42,220 nucleotides of DNA from an uncultured Lachnospiraceae bacterium (GTDB lineage: Bacteria > Bacillota > Clostridia > Lachnospirales > Lachnospiraceae): assembly GCA_949840465.1 (NCBI GenBank), contig CATKXE010000022.1:1-42220 (forward strand), written 5' to 3'. Position 1 is the first letter of the stretch. The number at the start of each line of letters is the position of its first letter. The notes under the pieces are model-generated. The model was not told the DNA's origin and made no database searches. It saw only the letters and a list, made by a program, of their open reading frames with translations. The position numbers and the translations under genes were made by a program. Below, in pieces: positions 34,210 to 42,220 of this stretch.

Positions 34210-35028
34210 ATGGAGAACTGGTTATTGATTATGGTAGGTGTTGTGTTTTTGGTGAGCATTGTGGCAGGGGCAATCCGCGGTTTTTTGAAAATCGGGATTT
34301 CCCTTCTGTCCACGGTGCTCACAGCTGCGTTGATTGCTTTTTTGGCTCCCCATGTGGGCGATGCCATAGCAAAATATACGCCGCTGGATGATTTGATTCA
34401 GGATAAGATTATAGAAGCGTTTCTTCCGGATATGTCTGCCGAGTCTCTGGCCGATAAGGATTTAAGCGGCACGCCTCTGCAGAATATTCCCGTGGAGGAT
34501 ATCGCGAAGCTGACGGATCTGGATTGGGAGCGATTAGGAATCACAACAGGCGATATTATGAAAATATTCGGGGATATCCCGAAAGACCAGCAGATCAAGG
34601 ATATCGAGGATTCGATGATGCCGGAATTTCTGAAGGACCTGCTGCTTGAAAATAATAATACCGCAATCTATGAGGAACTGGGCGTGGACTCTTTCCCTCA
34701 GTACATTGCGTCCTATATATCCAGGATGTTCCTGAATCTTATCTCGTTCCTTGTTACATTTATTCTGGCGTTCGTCATTGTCAAGGCGTTGATGGCCGCC
34801 GTGGATATTTTGGGGGAACTGCCCGTTTTGGGGGCGTTTAACTATGTGGGCGGCGCAGCCGTCGGCGCGCTGGGCGCGTTGTTGTTCGTATGGGTGCTGT
34901 TCCTTGCCATTGCAGTGTGCTATTCTACACCGCTCGGGGAGGTCTGCTTTGCCATGATCGATGACAGCGTGATTCTGACGATTTTATATGAAAGTAATCC
35001 GCTGATGGCCTGGTTAGTTTCCTTTTAG
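34210..35028 (+). CDS. CvpA-family membrane protein
   Basis: A 272-residue polytopic protein, longer than typical CvpA because of a roughly 90-residue acidic extracytoplasmic insert (about 65-160). Membrane helices lie near 5-25, 30-50, 175-200 and 215-245. The N-terminal pattern with an early GAIRGF-x-K-x-G fits CvpA (colicin V production-like). Family members affect envelope homeostasis and secretion. It overlaps the same operon as DUF5711, with a 10-bp gap, and AGGAGAAAAG as ribosome site. Confidence 0.75.
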   Translation: MENWLLIMVGVVFLVSIVAGAIRGFLKIGISLLSTVLTAALIAFLAPHVGDAIAKYTPLDDLIQDKIIEAFLPDMSAESLADKDLSGTPLQNIPVEDIAKLTDLDWERLGITTGDIMKIFGDIPKDQQIKDIEDSMMPEFLKDLLLENNNTAIYEELGVDSFPQYIASYISRMFLNLISFLVTFILAFVIVKALMAAVDILGELPVLGAFNYVGGAAVGALGALLFVWVLFLAIAVCYSTPLGEVCFAMIDDSVILTILYESNPLMAWLVSF

Positions 35029-35046
35029 AGTTTATAGATTGTTTCC

Positions 35047-35075
35047 TTGCACTTTTTGTCGAAAGTTGTTATGAT
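35047..35075 (+). promoter_or_regulatory. promoter with embedded Spo0A-like box
   Basis: TTGCAC (35047-35052), 17 bp, TATGAT (35070-35075) with extended -10. TTTGTCGAA, an exact 0A-box, occupies 35055-35063 within the spacer, where binding would be expected to block or redirect RNA polymerase. Confidence 0.65.
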
Positions 35076-35149
35076 AAACGAGGACACATTCATGGGTCCG
35101 GGGTTGCAGGATTTGAAAACGCTATCATAATTAATAGGAGGGATACTTT

Positions 35150-35830
35150 GTGGCAGAAGAGGTAATTCGTATGCAGGGGAGCACGGAGGCAGAATCAGAG
35201 CAGGCGGAGAAAGCCGAGACGATGGGGACAGTTATTTCAATGAAACCTGCTGCAGACAGTGGGGAGCAGCAGTTCCGTGAAGCGGGGAAGGCTGAAAAGA
35301 AGGATACAAGGCCGCAGGACTTGCCAGGCGCGATGGATTTTACAGAACCGGAAGGCGCCGGGGAAGTGAGAGGCTCTGTAGAACCGGGACATGGGGGAGA
35401 TGCAGGCAATGTCTCTTTTGAGAGGCCTTTGGAAGAACGGAAGCCTGATTTTTCTTCGGAGATCGATTTTACGGAACCGGAATTCCCGAAAAAGGATTCG
35501 GACAAGGAGAAGAGGCAGATCAGCGATTTCTTTCATTTTCGGAAGAATATCGAGGGATTTACCCGGGAGGATTGGATATTATCCAGAATTCCGGCGGAGG
35601 ATCTGATGGAATATCTTACGATGGAGCAGAAGAGAACCGAGATGCTCCAGAAGGCAAAAGAAGTTAAAGAGAAGCGGATTTTTACAACCATTCAGATCGC
35701 CCTTTCCATGGCTGCGATCGTGGGAGTGGTCGGGCTTCTCAAAGACAATCCTACAGTTCTTGTGAATATTTTGTACATAACCGGAATCTTGACTGCACTG
35801 TGGATCTGGAGAGGAAAGCAGGATAAATGA
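35150..35830 (+). CDS. hypothetical acidic protein with C-terminal membrane helices
   Basis: A 226-residue protein that I do not recognise. Residues 1-150 are acidic and low-complexity, with three DFTEPE-like motifs (about 63, 105 and nearby) that may be linear binding sites. Residues about 175-222 form two membrane helices ending in a short basic tail. The start is GTG with AGGAGG at normal distance. It has its own promoter with a Spo0A-like box and follows the CvpA gene, so an envelope or sporulation-linked role is a guess from context. Confidence 0.6.
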   Translation: MAEEVIRMQGSTEAESEQAEKAETMGTVISMKPAADSGEQQFREAGKAEKKDTRPQDLPGAMDFTEPEGAGEVRGSVEPGHGGDAGNVSFERPLEERKPDFSSEIDFTEPEFPKKDSDKEKRQISDFFHFRKNIEGFTREDWILSRIPAEDLMEYLTMEQKRTEMLQKAKEVKEKRIFTTIQIALSMAAIVGVVGLLKDNPTVLVNILYITGILTALWIWRGKQDK

Positions 35831-35920
35831 ATATTGGGGGGGATTGCAGGAAAATAACCTGGACAGGCTGTACGGGATATTTTCATACAGTCCTCTGGTA
35901 AAGTGAGGCGTAGGTGGCGC

Positions 35921-36184
35921 ATGCTGAAAGAAGAATTTTGGGAAGAACTGGTCAGGAATCAGGGGAAAATATTTCATACGGTGAAAGGGTTGGAGTTCCG
36001 CTATCAGGTCATCGGAGGGGAACTGTTTGTGGATCGCAGGTCGAAGTCGATCACACGGGCAACGGTGGAGAAAGCGTGGGACAAGCTGCATGCAGCGCCG
36101 GAGACTGTCACCGGACCGAAAAGCCTTGGGGTATTTGGGGCTCCGTATGTGTGGGCAATTTTTAAAGAGCTGAAGATTGTTTAA
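35921..36184 (+). CDS. small conserved-looking hypothetical protein
   Basis: An 87-residue cytosolic protein, not recognised. It has alternating beta and helix (FRYQVIGGELFVDRRSKSI, then TRATVEKAWDKL) and ends in a compact VFGAPYVWAIFKEL. AGGTGG lies ahead of the ATG at 35921; a GTG at 35903 would add six basic residues but lacks a good site. It lies 90 bp after the preceding gene on the same strand. Confidence 0.5.
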   Translation: MLKEEFWEELVRNQGKIFHTVKGLEFRYQVIGGELFVDRRSKSITRATVEKAWDKLHAAPETVTGPKSLGVFGAPYVWAIFKELKIV

Positions 36185-36378
36185 ATGTATAAAAAGGAAG
36201 TATCCACAGCAGTTTTTTCAACCAGTGGTCGGGAAAAAACCTTGATTTTATGCATTTTCCGGCACGTTTTCTCTTTTATTTTTTCGACTTATCAAGTATA
36301 ATAGAACTTATTACAAAACCGTGCATTTTCTTTCGCATGCATTGCACGGAATAAAACAAGCTGTGGTGAGGTGGGCTT

Positions 36379-38325
36379 ATGAAAAAGAATGAAACCAGTA
36401 AAAAGAAAAAATCCGGTAAAAAGGATCTGCAGCCTTATGAGATTGGAGAGCTGGATCAATACCTGTTCGGTAAGGGCACACATTATGAGATTTATAAAAA
36501 GATGGGCGCCCATAAGGTTGTTTCTGCAGAAGGCGTGGAGGGCGTTTATTTTGCAGTGTGGGCTCCGCATGCAGAGAGTGTGTCTGTGATCGGAGAGTTT
36601 AATAATTGGGAAGTCGGGGCAGACGAGATGGAACGTCAGGAACCGGCTGGGATTTATACTCTGTTTGTTCCTGGCGTAGAGGAAGGGGACATGTATAAAT
36701 TCTGTATCGAGACAACAACCGGAGACAGGCTTTTTAAATCGGATCCATTTGCCAATTATGCAGAACTCCGCCCGGGGAATGCTTCCCGTGTGGCGGATAT
36801 TTCGAAGTTTAGCTGGACGGACAGTGCATGGCTGGAGGCGCGTGAAAAGTGGGATAATAAAAAGAACCCCATGTCTGTCTATGAAGTGCATATGGGTTCC
36901 TGGATGCGCCATCCGGGACGGGAGGACGAAGGGTTTTACACATACCGTGATTTTGCGGAATCCATTGCAGAGTATGTGAAGAAGATGGGCTATACCCATG
37001 TAGAGCTGATGGGGATTGCAGAGCATCCGTTTGACGGTTCCTGGGGATATCAGGTAACAGGATATTATGCGCCTACATCCAGATATGGCACGCCGGAGGA
37101 TTTTGCTTATCTGGTCAATTATCTCCATAAGAACAAGATCGGCGTGATTTTAGATTGGGTTCCGGCCCATTTCCCGCGTGATGCGCACGGACTGGCGGAT
37201 TTTGACGGGACGCCGACTTTCGAGTATGCGGATCCGAGACGTGGGGAGCATCCGGATTGGGGAACAAAGATTTTTGATCTTAGCAAGACCGAGGTGAAGA
37301 ACTTCCTGATCGGAAATGCATTGTTCTGGATCGAGCATTATCATGTGGACGGGCTGCGCGTGGACGCGGTGGCTTCCATGCTTTATCTGGATTATGGCAA
37401 GCAGGACGGCCAGTGGGTTGCCAATAAGTATGGCGGCAATGAGAATCTGGAGGCGATCGAATTCTTTAAGCATTTGAATTCCGTTGTGCTGGGGCGCAAC
37501 CATGGCGCAGTCATGATTGCGGAAGAGTCTACGGCATGGCCGAAAGTGACCGGAGATCCGGAGGAAGACGGACTTGGATTCAGCATCAAATGGAATATGG
37601 GCTGGATGCATGATTTTACAGAGTATATGAAGCTGGATCCACTGTTTCGGAAGAATGCACATTATATGATGACATTCTCCATGGAGTATGCTTACAGTGA
37701 GAATTATATCCTTGTGCTGTCACATGATGAGGTAGTACACCTGAAGTGCTCCATGCTCAACAAGATGCCGGGGCTTGGATTTGATAAATTTGCCAATCTG
37801 AAGGCGGGGTATGCGTTCATGGTGGGGCATCCTGGCAAAAAGCTGCTCTTTATGGGACAGGATTTTGCGCAGCTTAGGGAATGGAGCGAGGAGAGAGAGC
37901 TTGACTGGTACTTGCTTGCAGAGCAGCCGCACCAGCAGATCCAGAACTGGGTACAGGATCTTTTGCACCTGTATCGCAAGAATAAGGCGCTGTATGAGCT
38001 TGATACGGAGAAGGAAGGATTTGAATGGATCAATAAGGATGATATTTTCCGCAGCATTTTCAGCTTTGTAAGGCATTCTAAGGATAATAAGAAGAACCTG
38101 CTGTTTGTGTGCAACTTTACACCCATGGAGCGGGAAGATTACAGGGTCGGCGTGCCGAGGGGCAAGCAGTATAAGCTGATCCTGAACAGCGACGATGCGA
38201 GATATGGCGGAACCGGGGCAGAACGTCCGCTGATGTACAAAGCGGTGAAGAAAGAGTGCGACGGGCAGAAGTATTCCTTTGCTTATCCATTACCGCCTTA
38301 CGGGGTTGCAGTGTTTGAATTTTAG
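36379..38325 (+). CDS. glgB: 1,4-alpha-glucan branching enzyme
   Basis: A 648-residue GH13 enzyme that cuts alpha-1,4 chains and reattaches them by alpha-1,6 links in glycogen. A CBM48-like N-terminal domain (about 40-135, FAVWAPHAESVSVIGEFN) precedes the barrel and C-terminal beta domain. The nucleophile is D329 (GLRVDAVAS), the acid is in AEEST (E382/E383) and the stabiliser is D450 (LSHDEVVH). Length is normal. GTGAGGTGGG precedes ATG. No other glycogen genes (glgA, glgC, glgP) are adjacent. A TATAAT at 36297-36302 may be its -10. Confidence 0.95.
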   Translation: MKKNETSKKKKSGKKDLQPYEIGELDQYLFGKGTHYEIYKKMGAHKVVSAEGVEGVYFAVWAPHAESVSVIGEFNNWEVGADEMERQEPAGIYTLFVPGVEEGDMYKFCIETTTGDRLFKSDPFANYAELRPGNASRVADISKFSWTDSAWLEAREKWDNKKNPMSVYEVHMGSWMRHPGREDEGFYTYRDFAESIAEYVKKMGYTHVELMGIAEHPFDGSWGYQVTGYYAPTSRYGTPEDFAYLVNYLHKNKIGVILDWVPAHFPRDAHGLADFDGTPTFEYADPRRGEHPDWGTKIFDLSKTEVKNFLIGNALFWIEHYHVDGLRVDAVASMLYLDYGKQDGQWVANKYGGNENLEAIEFFKHLNSVVLGRNHGAVMIAEESTAWPKVTGDPEEDGLGFSIKWNMGWMHDFTEYMKLDPLFRKNAHYMMTFSMEYAYSENYILVLSHDEVVHLKCSMLNKMPGLGFDKFANLKAGYAFMVGHPGKKLLFMGQDFAQLREWSEERELDWYLLAEQPHQQIQNWVQDLLHLYRKNKALYELDTEKEGFEWINKDDIFRSIFSFVRHSKDNKKNLLFVCNFTPMEREDYRVGVPRGKQYKLILNSDDARYGGTGAERPLMYKAVKKECDGQKYSFAYPLPPYGVAVFEF

Positions 38326-38450
38326 GCGTCGGAGAGCGGAGATATAATGAAAGAACCGTAAGGAAATATACAGCATTTAAAAGGAATTATGTGCGAGGAA
38401 ATATGGAGCAGTTCCCACAGCTTCAGAAGTATATTGTATGACTATAAAAA

Positions 38451-38504
38451 GCTGCTGTATCTGGATCGTGATCCGATTGATGAATCTGATCCAGATACAG
38501 CGGC
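38451..38504 (-). terminator. terminator between glgB and cotH
   Basis: 17-bp stem, GCTGCTGTATCTGGATC (38451-38467) with GATCCAGATACAGCGGC (38488-38504), one G-U. On the minus strand TTTTTA follows, so it ends the cotH operon; it also separates glgB. Confidence 0.8.
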
Positions 38505-38550
38505 TTATTGGCTTGCCGGCGTCTGGAACTTCGGGGATTGGCATGTCATT

Positions 38551-40365
38551 TCAATCTTCCGGGGGCAGCCCCGGTTCATTTTCCGTCCGGTTATCTGTCG
38601 GAATTCCCATGGATCTGCCTATGGGATTCATCATGCCCATATTCATAGAACCCATATCCGAAATTTCCATATCGCCGGTATCGATTAATGTGCTTTCCTC
38701 CTGTGTCTCGGAGGTGGAACCGATCGTCCCGTCAAGCTGTCCCTGAATGCTTTGGGCGCGCAGCAGGCAGAATTCTTTGAGTGTGTCGATGCCTGTTGTG
38801 AACTCTTCGAAGGCGCAGAATTTTGTAGGGTCGTCTTCCACATAAGGGGAGATCATGGTTTTTACGGAATCTATCAGTTCTGCAAATTTTCCGCTGTCAA
38901 AATAATCAGAGATAAATTCTGCGAAATGTTGATGGTAAAGCGCAGTATATTCGTCGTCTGCAAAGATCCATGAGAGCATCGGGCGGTCTTCTGTATTGCC
39001 CCCGGATACAGGGGAATCAATGGGGAAGTTTGCAAGGGTTTTGGCGCCGCCTGCGGATTCAAAGCCGCCGAAGGCAAGGTTATAATCCCAGGGGATCATT
39101 TCCATCGTCCCATTTTCCTCATACAGATAATAATTGTGGATCATGACGCCTGTGTAGCTGTCAAAGTTCAGGACAAAATTATGGACTACGAAATAACGGA
39201 TAACAGATTCGATATCTACGGTATTTTCCAAATCTTCCTTGTTACTTAATTTTTTGAGAGAAGAGATCAGGCGCTTTTTGTCGCTGTCTGCAATATTCGT
39301 CTTGGCATTTTCAAAAATATTCGAGTAGCTGTCAAAGTCATCATCAATATATTTTAACAGTACATCATCACCGCTCATTGCCGCTTGCCCGGGAACGCCA
39401 TTTCCGGGCGTATTCCGGGGCGTTCCATTTGAAGTATTTGCTAGTGCATCCTGAGGAATGCCGTCGGGCGGCTCTGCCGTTGCATCCTGGGGAATGCCGC
39501 CGGGCGGGTTTGCTAGTGCATCCTGAGGAATGCCGCCGGGCGATTCTGCCGTTGCATCCCGGGGAGTGCCGCCGGGCGGGTTGCCGGCCATGCCGCCCAT
39601 ATTTCCAGAGAATCCGGGGGGCGGGGAATTGCCGGGCATCTGATTACCGTTCTGCATTGTGCTGTCGGGCATTTGAATGCCGTTTTGCATTGCGTCCTCC
39701 CATCCTTCCATATCGAAATCTTTCCCATTGCCGCGGCCGCCGCCCATATCCATGCTGTCGGGCTTGTAAAGATCTCCGTAATCGTTACCGTAAATGCGGC
39801 GCAGGAAGGATTCTTCCACCCCTTCTACGGCCAGATATAGTCCCCAGAGTTCGTCATTTACGGTAATATTCACATAGCTGCACAGGGGGGAAGCGACTCC
39901 CATTCCCGCCATCATCTGATAAGTGAGATAATCCTTCATGTAAGTATTATCCTGAATCACATTGTTCAGGCAAAGCTTATCAAGGCCGTAGTAGGTGTTG
40001 GCATTGTCGTAATGGTCAAACTCAATCTTAAAGCTGTAGCGGCTGTTTCCATAGGACTCTACCTGTGTCAGAGAGGTATTTCCTTTAGCACGGATCGCAA
40101 CGTTTTTGTAAGCCTCGCCGTCAATGACTACGGTACAGCCGGAGTATTCTTCGTCCCTGCACGTTTCAAGAAAGTCGTCCCAGTCGTCCATCACAATATC
40201 AATGGAATGGACGTATGAAGTATCAAACAAACGGGTTTCATACCCTGTCATGGCGGAAACTTTCCGGACACCAAAATGTTCTGCATTTACAAATAGGACG
40301 GTGATCAGGAGCGTTAAGACAAGGACAACGCAGCAAATCTTATCAATATGCTTATTTGTCGACAT
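38551..40365 (-). CDS. CotH kinase-family protein
   Basis: A 604-residue exported or membrane-anchored protein (helix about 9-30). The CotH protein-kinase-like domain is split by a low-complexity Gly/Pro/Met insert (about 215-330). Conserved parts are IRAKGNTSL with FKIEFD (nucleotide binding), LYLAVEGVEESFLRR, and WDYNLAFGGF (metal-binding Asp). Family members phosphorylate spore-coat proteins in Bacillus. The insert holds five 12-residue repeats such as NPPGGIPQDATA. It ends an operon with VTC-type polymerase and DUF4956 genes, a grouping I recall from other Firmicutes, which points to a surface or polyphosphate-linked job rather than only spores. Confidence 0.85.
   Translation of the reverse strand: MSTNKHIDKICCVVLVLTLLITVLFVNAEHFGVRKVSAMTGYETRLFDTSYVHSIDIVMDDWDDFLETCRDEEYSGCTVVIDGEAYKNVAIRAKGNTSLTQVESYGNSRYSFKIEFDHYDNANTYYGLDKLCLNNVIQDNTYMKDYLTYQMMAGMGVASPLCSYVNITVNDELWGLYLAVEGVEESFLRRIYGNDYGDLYKPDSMDMGGGRGNGKDFDMEGWEDAMQNGIQMPDSTMQNGNQMPGNSPPPGFSGNMGGMAGNPPGGTPRDATAESPGGIPQDALANPPGGIPQDATAEPPDGIPQDALANTSNGTPRNTPGNGVPGQAAMSGDDVLLKYIDDDFDSYSNIFENAKTNIADSDKKRLISSLKKLSNKEDLENTVDIESVIRYFVVHNFVLNFDSYTGVMIHNYYLYEENGTMEMIPWDYNLAFGGFESAGGAKTLANFPIDSPVSGGNTEDRPMLSWIFADDEYTALYHQHFAEFISDYFDSGKFAELIDSVKTMISPYVEDDPTKFCAFEEFTTGIDTLKEFCLLRAQSIQGQLDGTIGSTSETQEESTLIDTGDMEISDMGSMNMGMMNPIGRSMGIPTDNRTENEPGLPPED
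39425..39595 (-). repeat. 36-bp tandem repeats inside cotH
   Basis: About five 36-bp units encoding the 12-residue repeat PGG-I/T-P-Q/R-DA-T/L-A. The copies differ slightly. Such repeats can change number between strains and alter the length of the exported insert. Confidence 0.75.
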
Positions 40366-40377
40366 AAGACGCCCCCT

Positions 40378-41049
40378 TTACCCCATATAATTGCCGTTGT
40401 AGCTGACGAGGACTGCGCTGTTGACGCCGTGCATCTCAGAAAGTTCATTGATAAAATCTGTATTATCATTTTTCATGCGGATTTCGAGATTCAGTTCAAT
40501 GGAGCCTTTTTGCGCAGTCTTGCTTTTTACAACACACGTTTGAACCTGTGTTTTCAGAAAATCCCTTGCCTTTTTTTCACAGGCAGAATCTGTGCAGGAA
40601 ATCACTACGATATAAGGATTGCAGTGGGGCTTTTTGTTGGCCAGTATGAGAAGAACTGCGCCGATGACCAGGCTTCCGATGACTGCCAGAGGGATAATGC
40701 CTGCCGCAAGAACGATTCCCACAGCAATGGCCCAGAACAGGAATGCGATTTCAAGCGGTTCTTTGATTGCCGTTCGAAAACGGACGATGGACAGCGCGCC
40801 TACCATGCCAAGGGAAAGAACGACATTAGACGTTACGGCAAGGATTACTACGGTGGTGATCATGGTCAGGGCAACCAGGGTTGTGCCGAAACCGGAAGAA
40901 TACATGACGCTCTGGCAAGTCCGTTTGTAAACAAGAAAGATGAACATGCCGATTCCAAACGCCAGCGTCAGTGCAACAGCCATGTCAAGGAGGCTCACGC
41001 CTCCGATATTTTCCAAAAAACTCGATTTAAAAATGTCATTAAAAGTCAT
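40378..41049 (-). CDS. DUF4956 membrane protein
   Basis: A 223-residue protein with four membrane helices (about 21-40, 48-70, 75-95, 105-140) including the hallmark GALSIVRFRTAIKEP (about 85-99), then a cytosolic ferredoxin-like domain (about 145-220). DUF4956 genes typically neighbour VTC-type polyphosphate polymerases; this protein might channel polymer or sense its product. The cotH gene follows after 12 bp. The exact role is unknown. Confidence 0.85.
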   Translation of the reverse strand: MTFNDIFKSSFLENIGGVSLLDMAVALTLAFGIGMFIFLVYKRTCQSVMYSSGFGTTLVALTMITTVVILAVTSNVVLSLGMVGALSIVRFRTAIKEPLEIAFLFWAIAVGIVLAAGIIPLAVIGSLVIGAVLLILANKKPHCNPYIVVISCTDSACEKKARDFLKTQVQTCVVKSKTAQKGSIELNLEIRMKNDNTDFINELSEMHGVNSAVLVSYNGNYMG

Positions 41050-41066
41050 GATTATCTACTCCTTTG

Positions 41067-41162
41067 TACTTTATCGGACGCAGTCCGCCTATCCCGGAGG
41101 GATATGAATTACGGGATGCCCTCCGGGTATACTTTATCGGACGAAGTCCGCCTATCCCGAAG
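41067..41162. repeat. direct repeats with hairpins between VTC and DUF4956 genes
   Basis: Two 33-bp copies (41067-41099 and 41130-41162) begin TACTTTATCGGACG and contain AGTCCGCCTATCCCG; they differ at two positions. Each has a CGGAC/GTCCG hairpin. Between them CCCGGAGGG (41093-41101) pairs with CCCTCCGGG (41119-41127). It looks like a REP-type dispersed element inserted within the operon. Confidence 0.75.
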
Positions 41163-41180
41163 TGGGATTTAAAAATTGGT

Positions 41181-41861
41181 TTATCCATAGATTCTGCAGG
41201 CAGCATATTTCGAAAATGCTCCGGCTCTGCAGCCGTCCAGTTGTACGGCGTCCCGGATAATATCCGGCAAAAATGCATCCCATTTTACTTCCAGAATGAT
41301 GGGGGCATCCCCGGCGGGGATGGTGACGCAGGAGGGATTAAAAAAATCTGTACAGCGTACTCCAATCCTGATATCCGAATCCAGTGTGACGCGTACATTG
41401 CCGGGGGCAAAAATGAAGGGCTCCCTTATGTAATCGACGATGGTTTTGGGGCGCAGTCCCTGGGATAGTATCTTTGTATAAAATTCCTCGATCAGAGGGA
41501 ACCCGCTTTGGATCATCCAGCCGAATTGGCCGTTAAGGATTGCCTGCGACTGTTTTTTTGTCAGCCTTGCGCTGCTTTTCGTGCATAAGCCATTCATTTT
41601 ACTCTTCTTTTCCAGACGGATAAAAGTGGTGTCTTGATTGTAATATCGTATGCGGAACTTCTCACGGATATTGACGCCGTCTATTTTTTCACGGAGTATC
41701 CGATCTGCGGCATCATCAAAATAGAGACTGCGGATTCTATACGTTCCGTCTCTGGCATGGGAATCTCTTGTGGTTATGGAAGAGAGGCGTTGCCGGAGAG
41801 TCAGAAGATCCGCATAGTTGATTTCATGTTTCCATTCGTGCCGATATTTCATGCTGGCCAC
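41181..41861 (-). CDS. VTC-domain polyphosphate polymerase
   Basis: A 226-residue cytosolic protein of the CYTH/triphosphate-tunnel superfamily, VTC type, which makes polyphosphate from nucleotide triphosphate. Basic and acidic tunnel residues are visible: YRHEWKHEI (about 5-13), RIRSLYFD (about 43-50), KFRIRYYN (about 68-75), IRLEKKSKMNG (about 80-90) and the late ILEVKWD metal-binding Glu. Length fits the stand-alone bacterial form. AAAGGATGTGGCCAGC precedes ATG. It is the first gene of the VTC-DUF4956-CotH set on the minus strand. Confidence 0.87.
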   Translation of the reverse strand: MASMKYRHEWKHEINYADLLTLRQRLSSITTRDSHARDGTYRIRSLYFDDAADRILREKIDGVNIREKFRIRYYNQDTTFIRLEKKSKMNGLCTKSSARLTKKQSQAILNGQFGWMIQSGFPLIEEFYTKILSQGLRPKTIVDYIREPFIFAPGNVRVTLDSDIRIGVRCTDFFNPSCVTIPAGDAPIILEVKWDAFLPDIIRDAVQLDGCRAGAFSKYAACRIYG

Positions 41862-41959
41862 ATCCTTTCTGCTGTAATCTGACAGCCGGTTCTTTACTGA
41901 TTACGTTTACGATGACAGGGGATATGCAGGAACTTTTGGAGAAATTCATTTTTATGGCT

Positions 41960-41985
41960 GCGAAGCAATGAGCCAGGTGAACATG
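41960..41985. repeat. short dispersed repeat, copy 1
   Basis: GCGAAGCAATGAGCCAGGTG followed by AACATG; matches copy 2 at 42189-42214 with three differences. Confidence 0.65.
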
Positions 41986-42019
41986 TTGGCATATCCATTT
42001 GTCGACTCCCGCGAGGGTC

Positions 42020-42066
42020 AAATAAAAAATCCTCCTGTACAGTGACCTGGCCATTGTACAGGAGGA
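42020..42066 (-). terminator. terminator or attenuator upstream of the VTC operon
   Basis: Perfect 12-bp stem TCCTCCTGTACA (42030-42041) and TGTACAGGAGGA (42055-42066). On the minus strand TTTTTTA follows. It either ends a gene beyond the window or attenuates the operon; the stem also hides an AGGAGG. Confidence 0.75.
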
Positions 42067-42188
42067 AGATTGAACTTTTATTGAAAATATAAATTAGAAA
42101 CTCATAATTTTACAGTTGTTTATCGCACCTCACAGGGTTTTAACATTATATTTTTCTGACATTGCTTGGCTTGATCCTTTTTATTCCC

Positions 42189-42214
42189 GCGAAGCAACGA
42201 GCCAAGTGGACATG
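42189..42214. repeat. short dispersed repeat, copy 2
   Basis: GCGAAGCAACGAGCCAAGTG followed by GACATG, same orientation as copy 1, at the window edge. Confidence 0.65.
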
Positions 42215-42220
42215 CTTTTC

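Larger units (their letters stand above)
41862..42220 (-). other. upstream region of the VTC operon with repeats and a hairpin
   Basis: No supported gene. It holds two copies of a GCGAAGCAAYGAGCCARGTG repeat (41960-41985 and 42189-42214) and a perfect terminator-like hairpin between them. The window ends inside or just after the second copy. Confidence 0.5.

Noticed and set aside
38389..38688. 99-residue plus-strand ORF after glgB
   Set aside because: Spans the terminator hairpin and the antisense 3' end of cotH.
40348..41172. Long plus-strand ORF over the DUF4956 gene
   Set aside because: Antisense to a gene with clear membrane helices and family motif; its C-terminus is just the translated repeat, and no ribosome site is seen.
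41824..42054. 76-residue minus-strand ORF upstream of the VTC gene
   Set aside because: Runs through a repeat and overlaps the VTC start; no family resemblance or good ribosome site.
1..42220. CRISPR array, prophage or integrative element
   Set aside because: No regularly spaced repeats and no integrase, transposase, capsid or conjugation genes were seen; the repeats found are short dispersed ones.

Overview
The window looks like chromosome of a Gram-positive, probably spore-forming, anaerobic gut Firmicute close to Lachnospiraceae. This is inferred from strong AGGAGG-type ribosome sites, sigma-A promoters, a sortase-anchored surface protein, a split transketolase, CotH and CvpA genes, perfect Spo0A-like boxes and a holin-like type I toxin. 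No rRNA, confident tRNA, CRISPR array, transposase or integrase is visible.

Left accessory part (1-9.7 kb): a small XRE regulator with its own operator-like palindrome; a 1456-residue cell-wall-anchored surface protein; then a visibly A+T-richer island. The island holds a two-helix SLATT/DUF4231 membrane protein followed by a nitrilase-fold protein with an intact Glu-Lys-Cys triad. A roughly 165-bp inverted-repeat element supplies the last codons of the nitrilase gene. Behind it lie a winged-helix regulator and an unrecognised partner. The SLATT-nitrilase pair resembles the accessory half of RT-nitrilase-Tm defence systems but has no reverse transcriptase, and is the best candidate for an undescribed system here.

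Middle (9.7-22 kb): a tandem PII-like protein with a DUF1538 membrane protein (minus strand); a type I toxin-antitoxin pair missed by ordinary gene calling; an exonuclease behind a long structured-looking leader; an AmmeMemoRadiSam B-A fusion with its radical SAM partner; ferritin; a MarR regulator driving a heterodimeric ABC exporter; and an isolated rhamnulose-1-phosphate aldolase.

Right (22-38 kb): a large hybrid histidine kinase, a LacI-type regulator, a transaldolase plus two-subunit transketolase operon (non-oxidative pentose phosphate pathway), an HtrA-type protease, an antisense 28-codon ORF, and an envelope cluster (degenerate MPN-like/LysM protein, DUF5711, CvpA, two unknowns) with two Spo0A-like boxes, followed by the glycogen branching enzyme.

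Right end (38.5-42.2 kb, minus strand): a VTC-type polyphosphate polymerase, DUF4956 membrane protein and CotH kinase-like protein in one apparent operon, with two families of short repeats around it. Functions are read from sequence motifs and memory of families; no searches were run.
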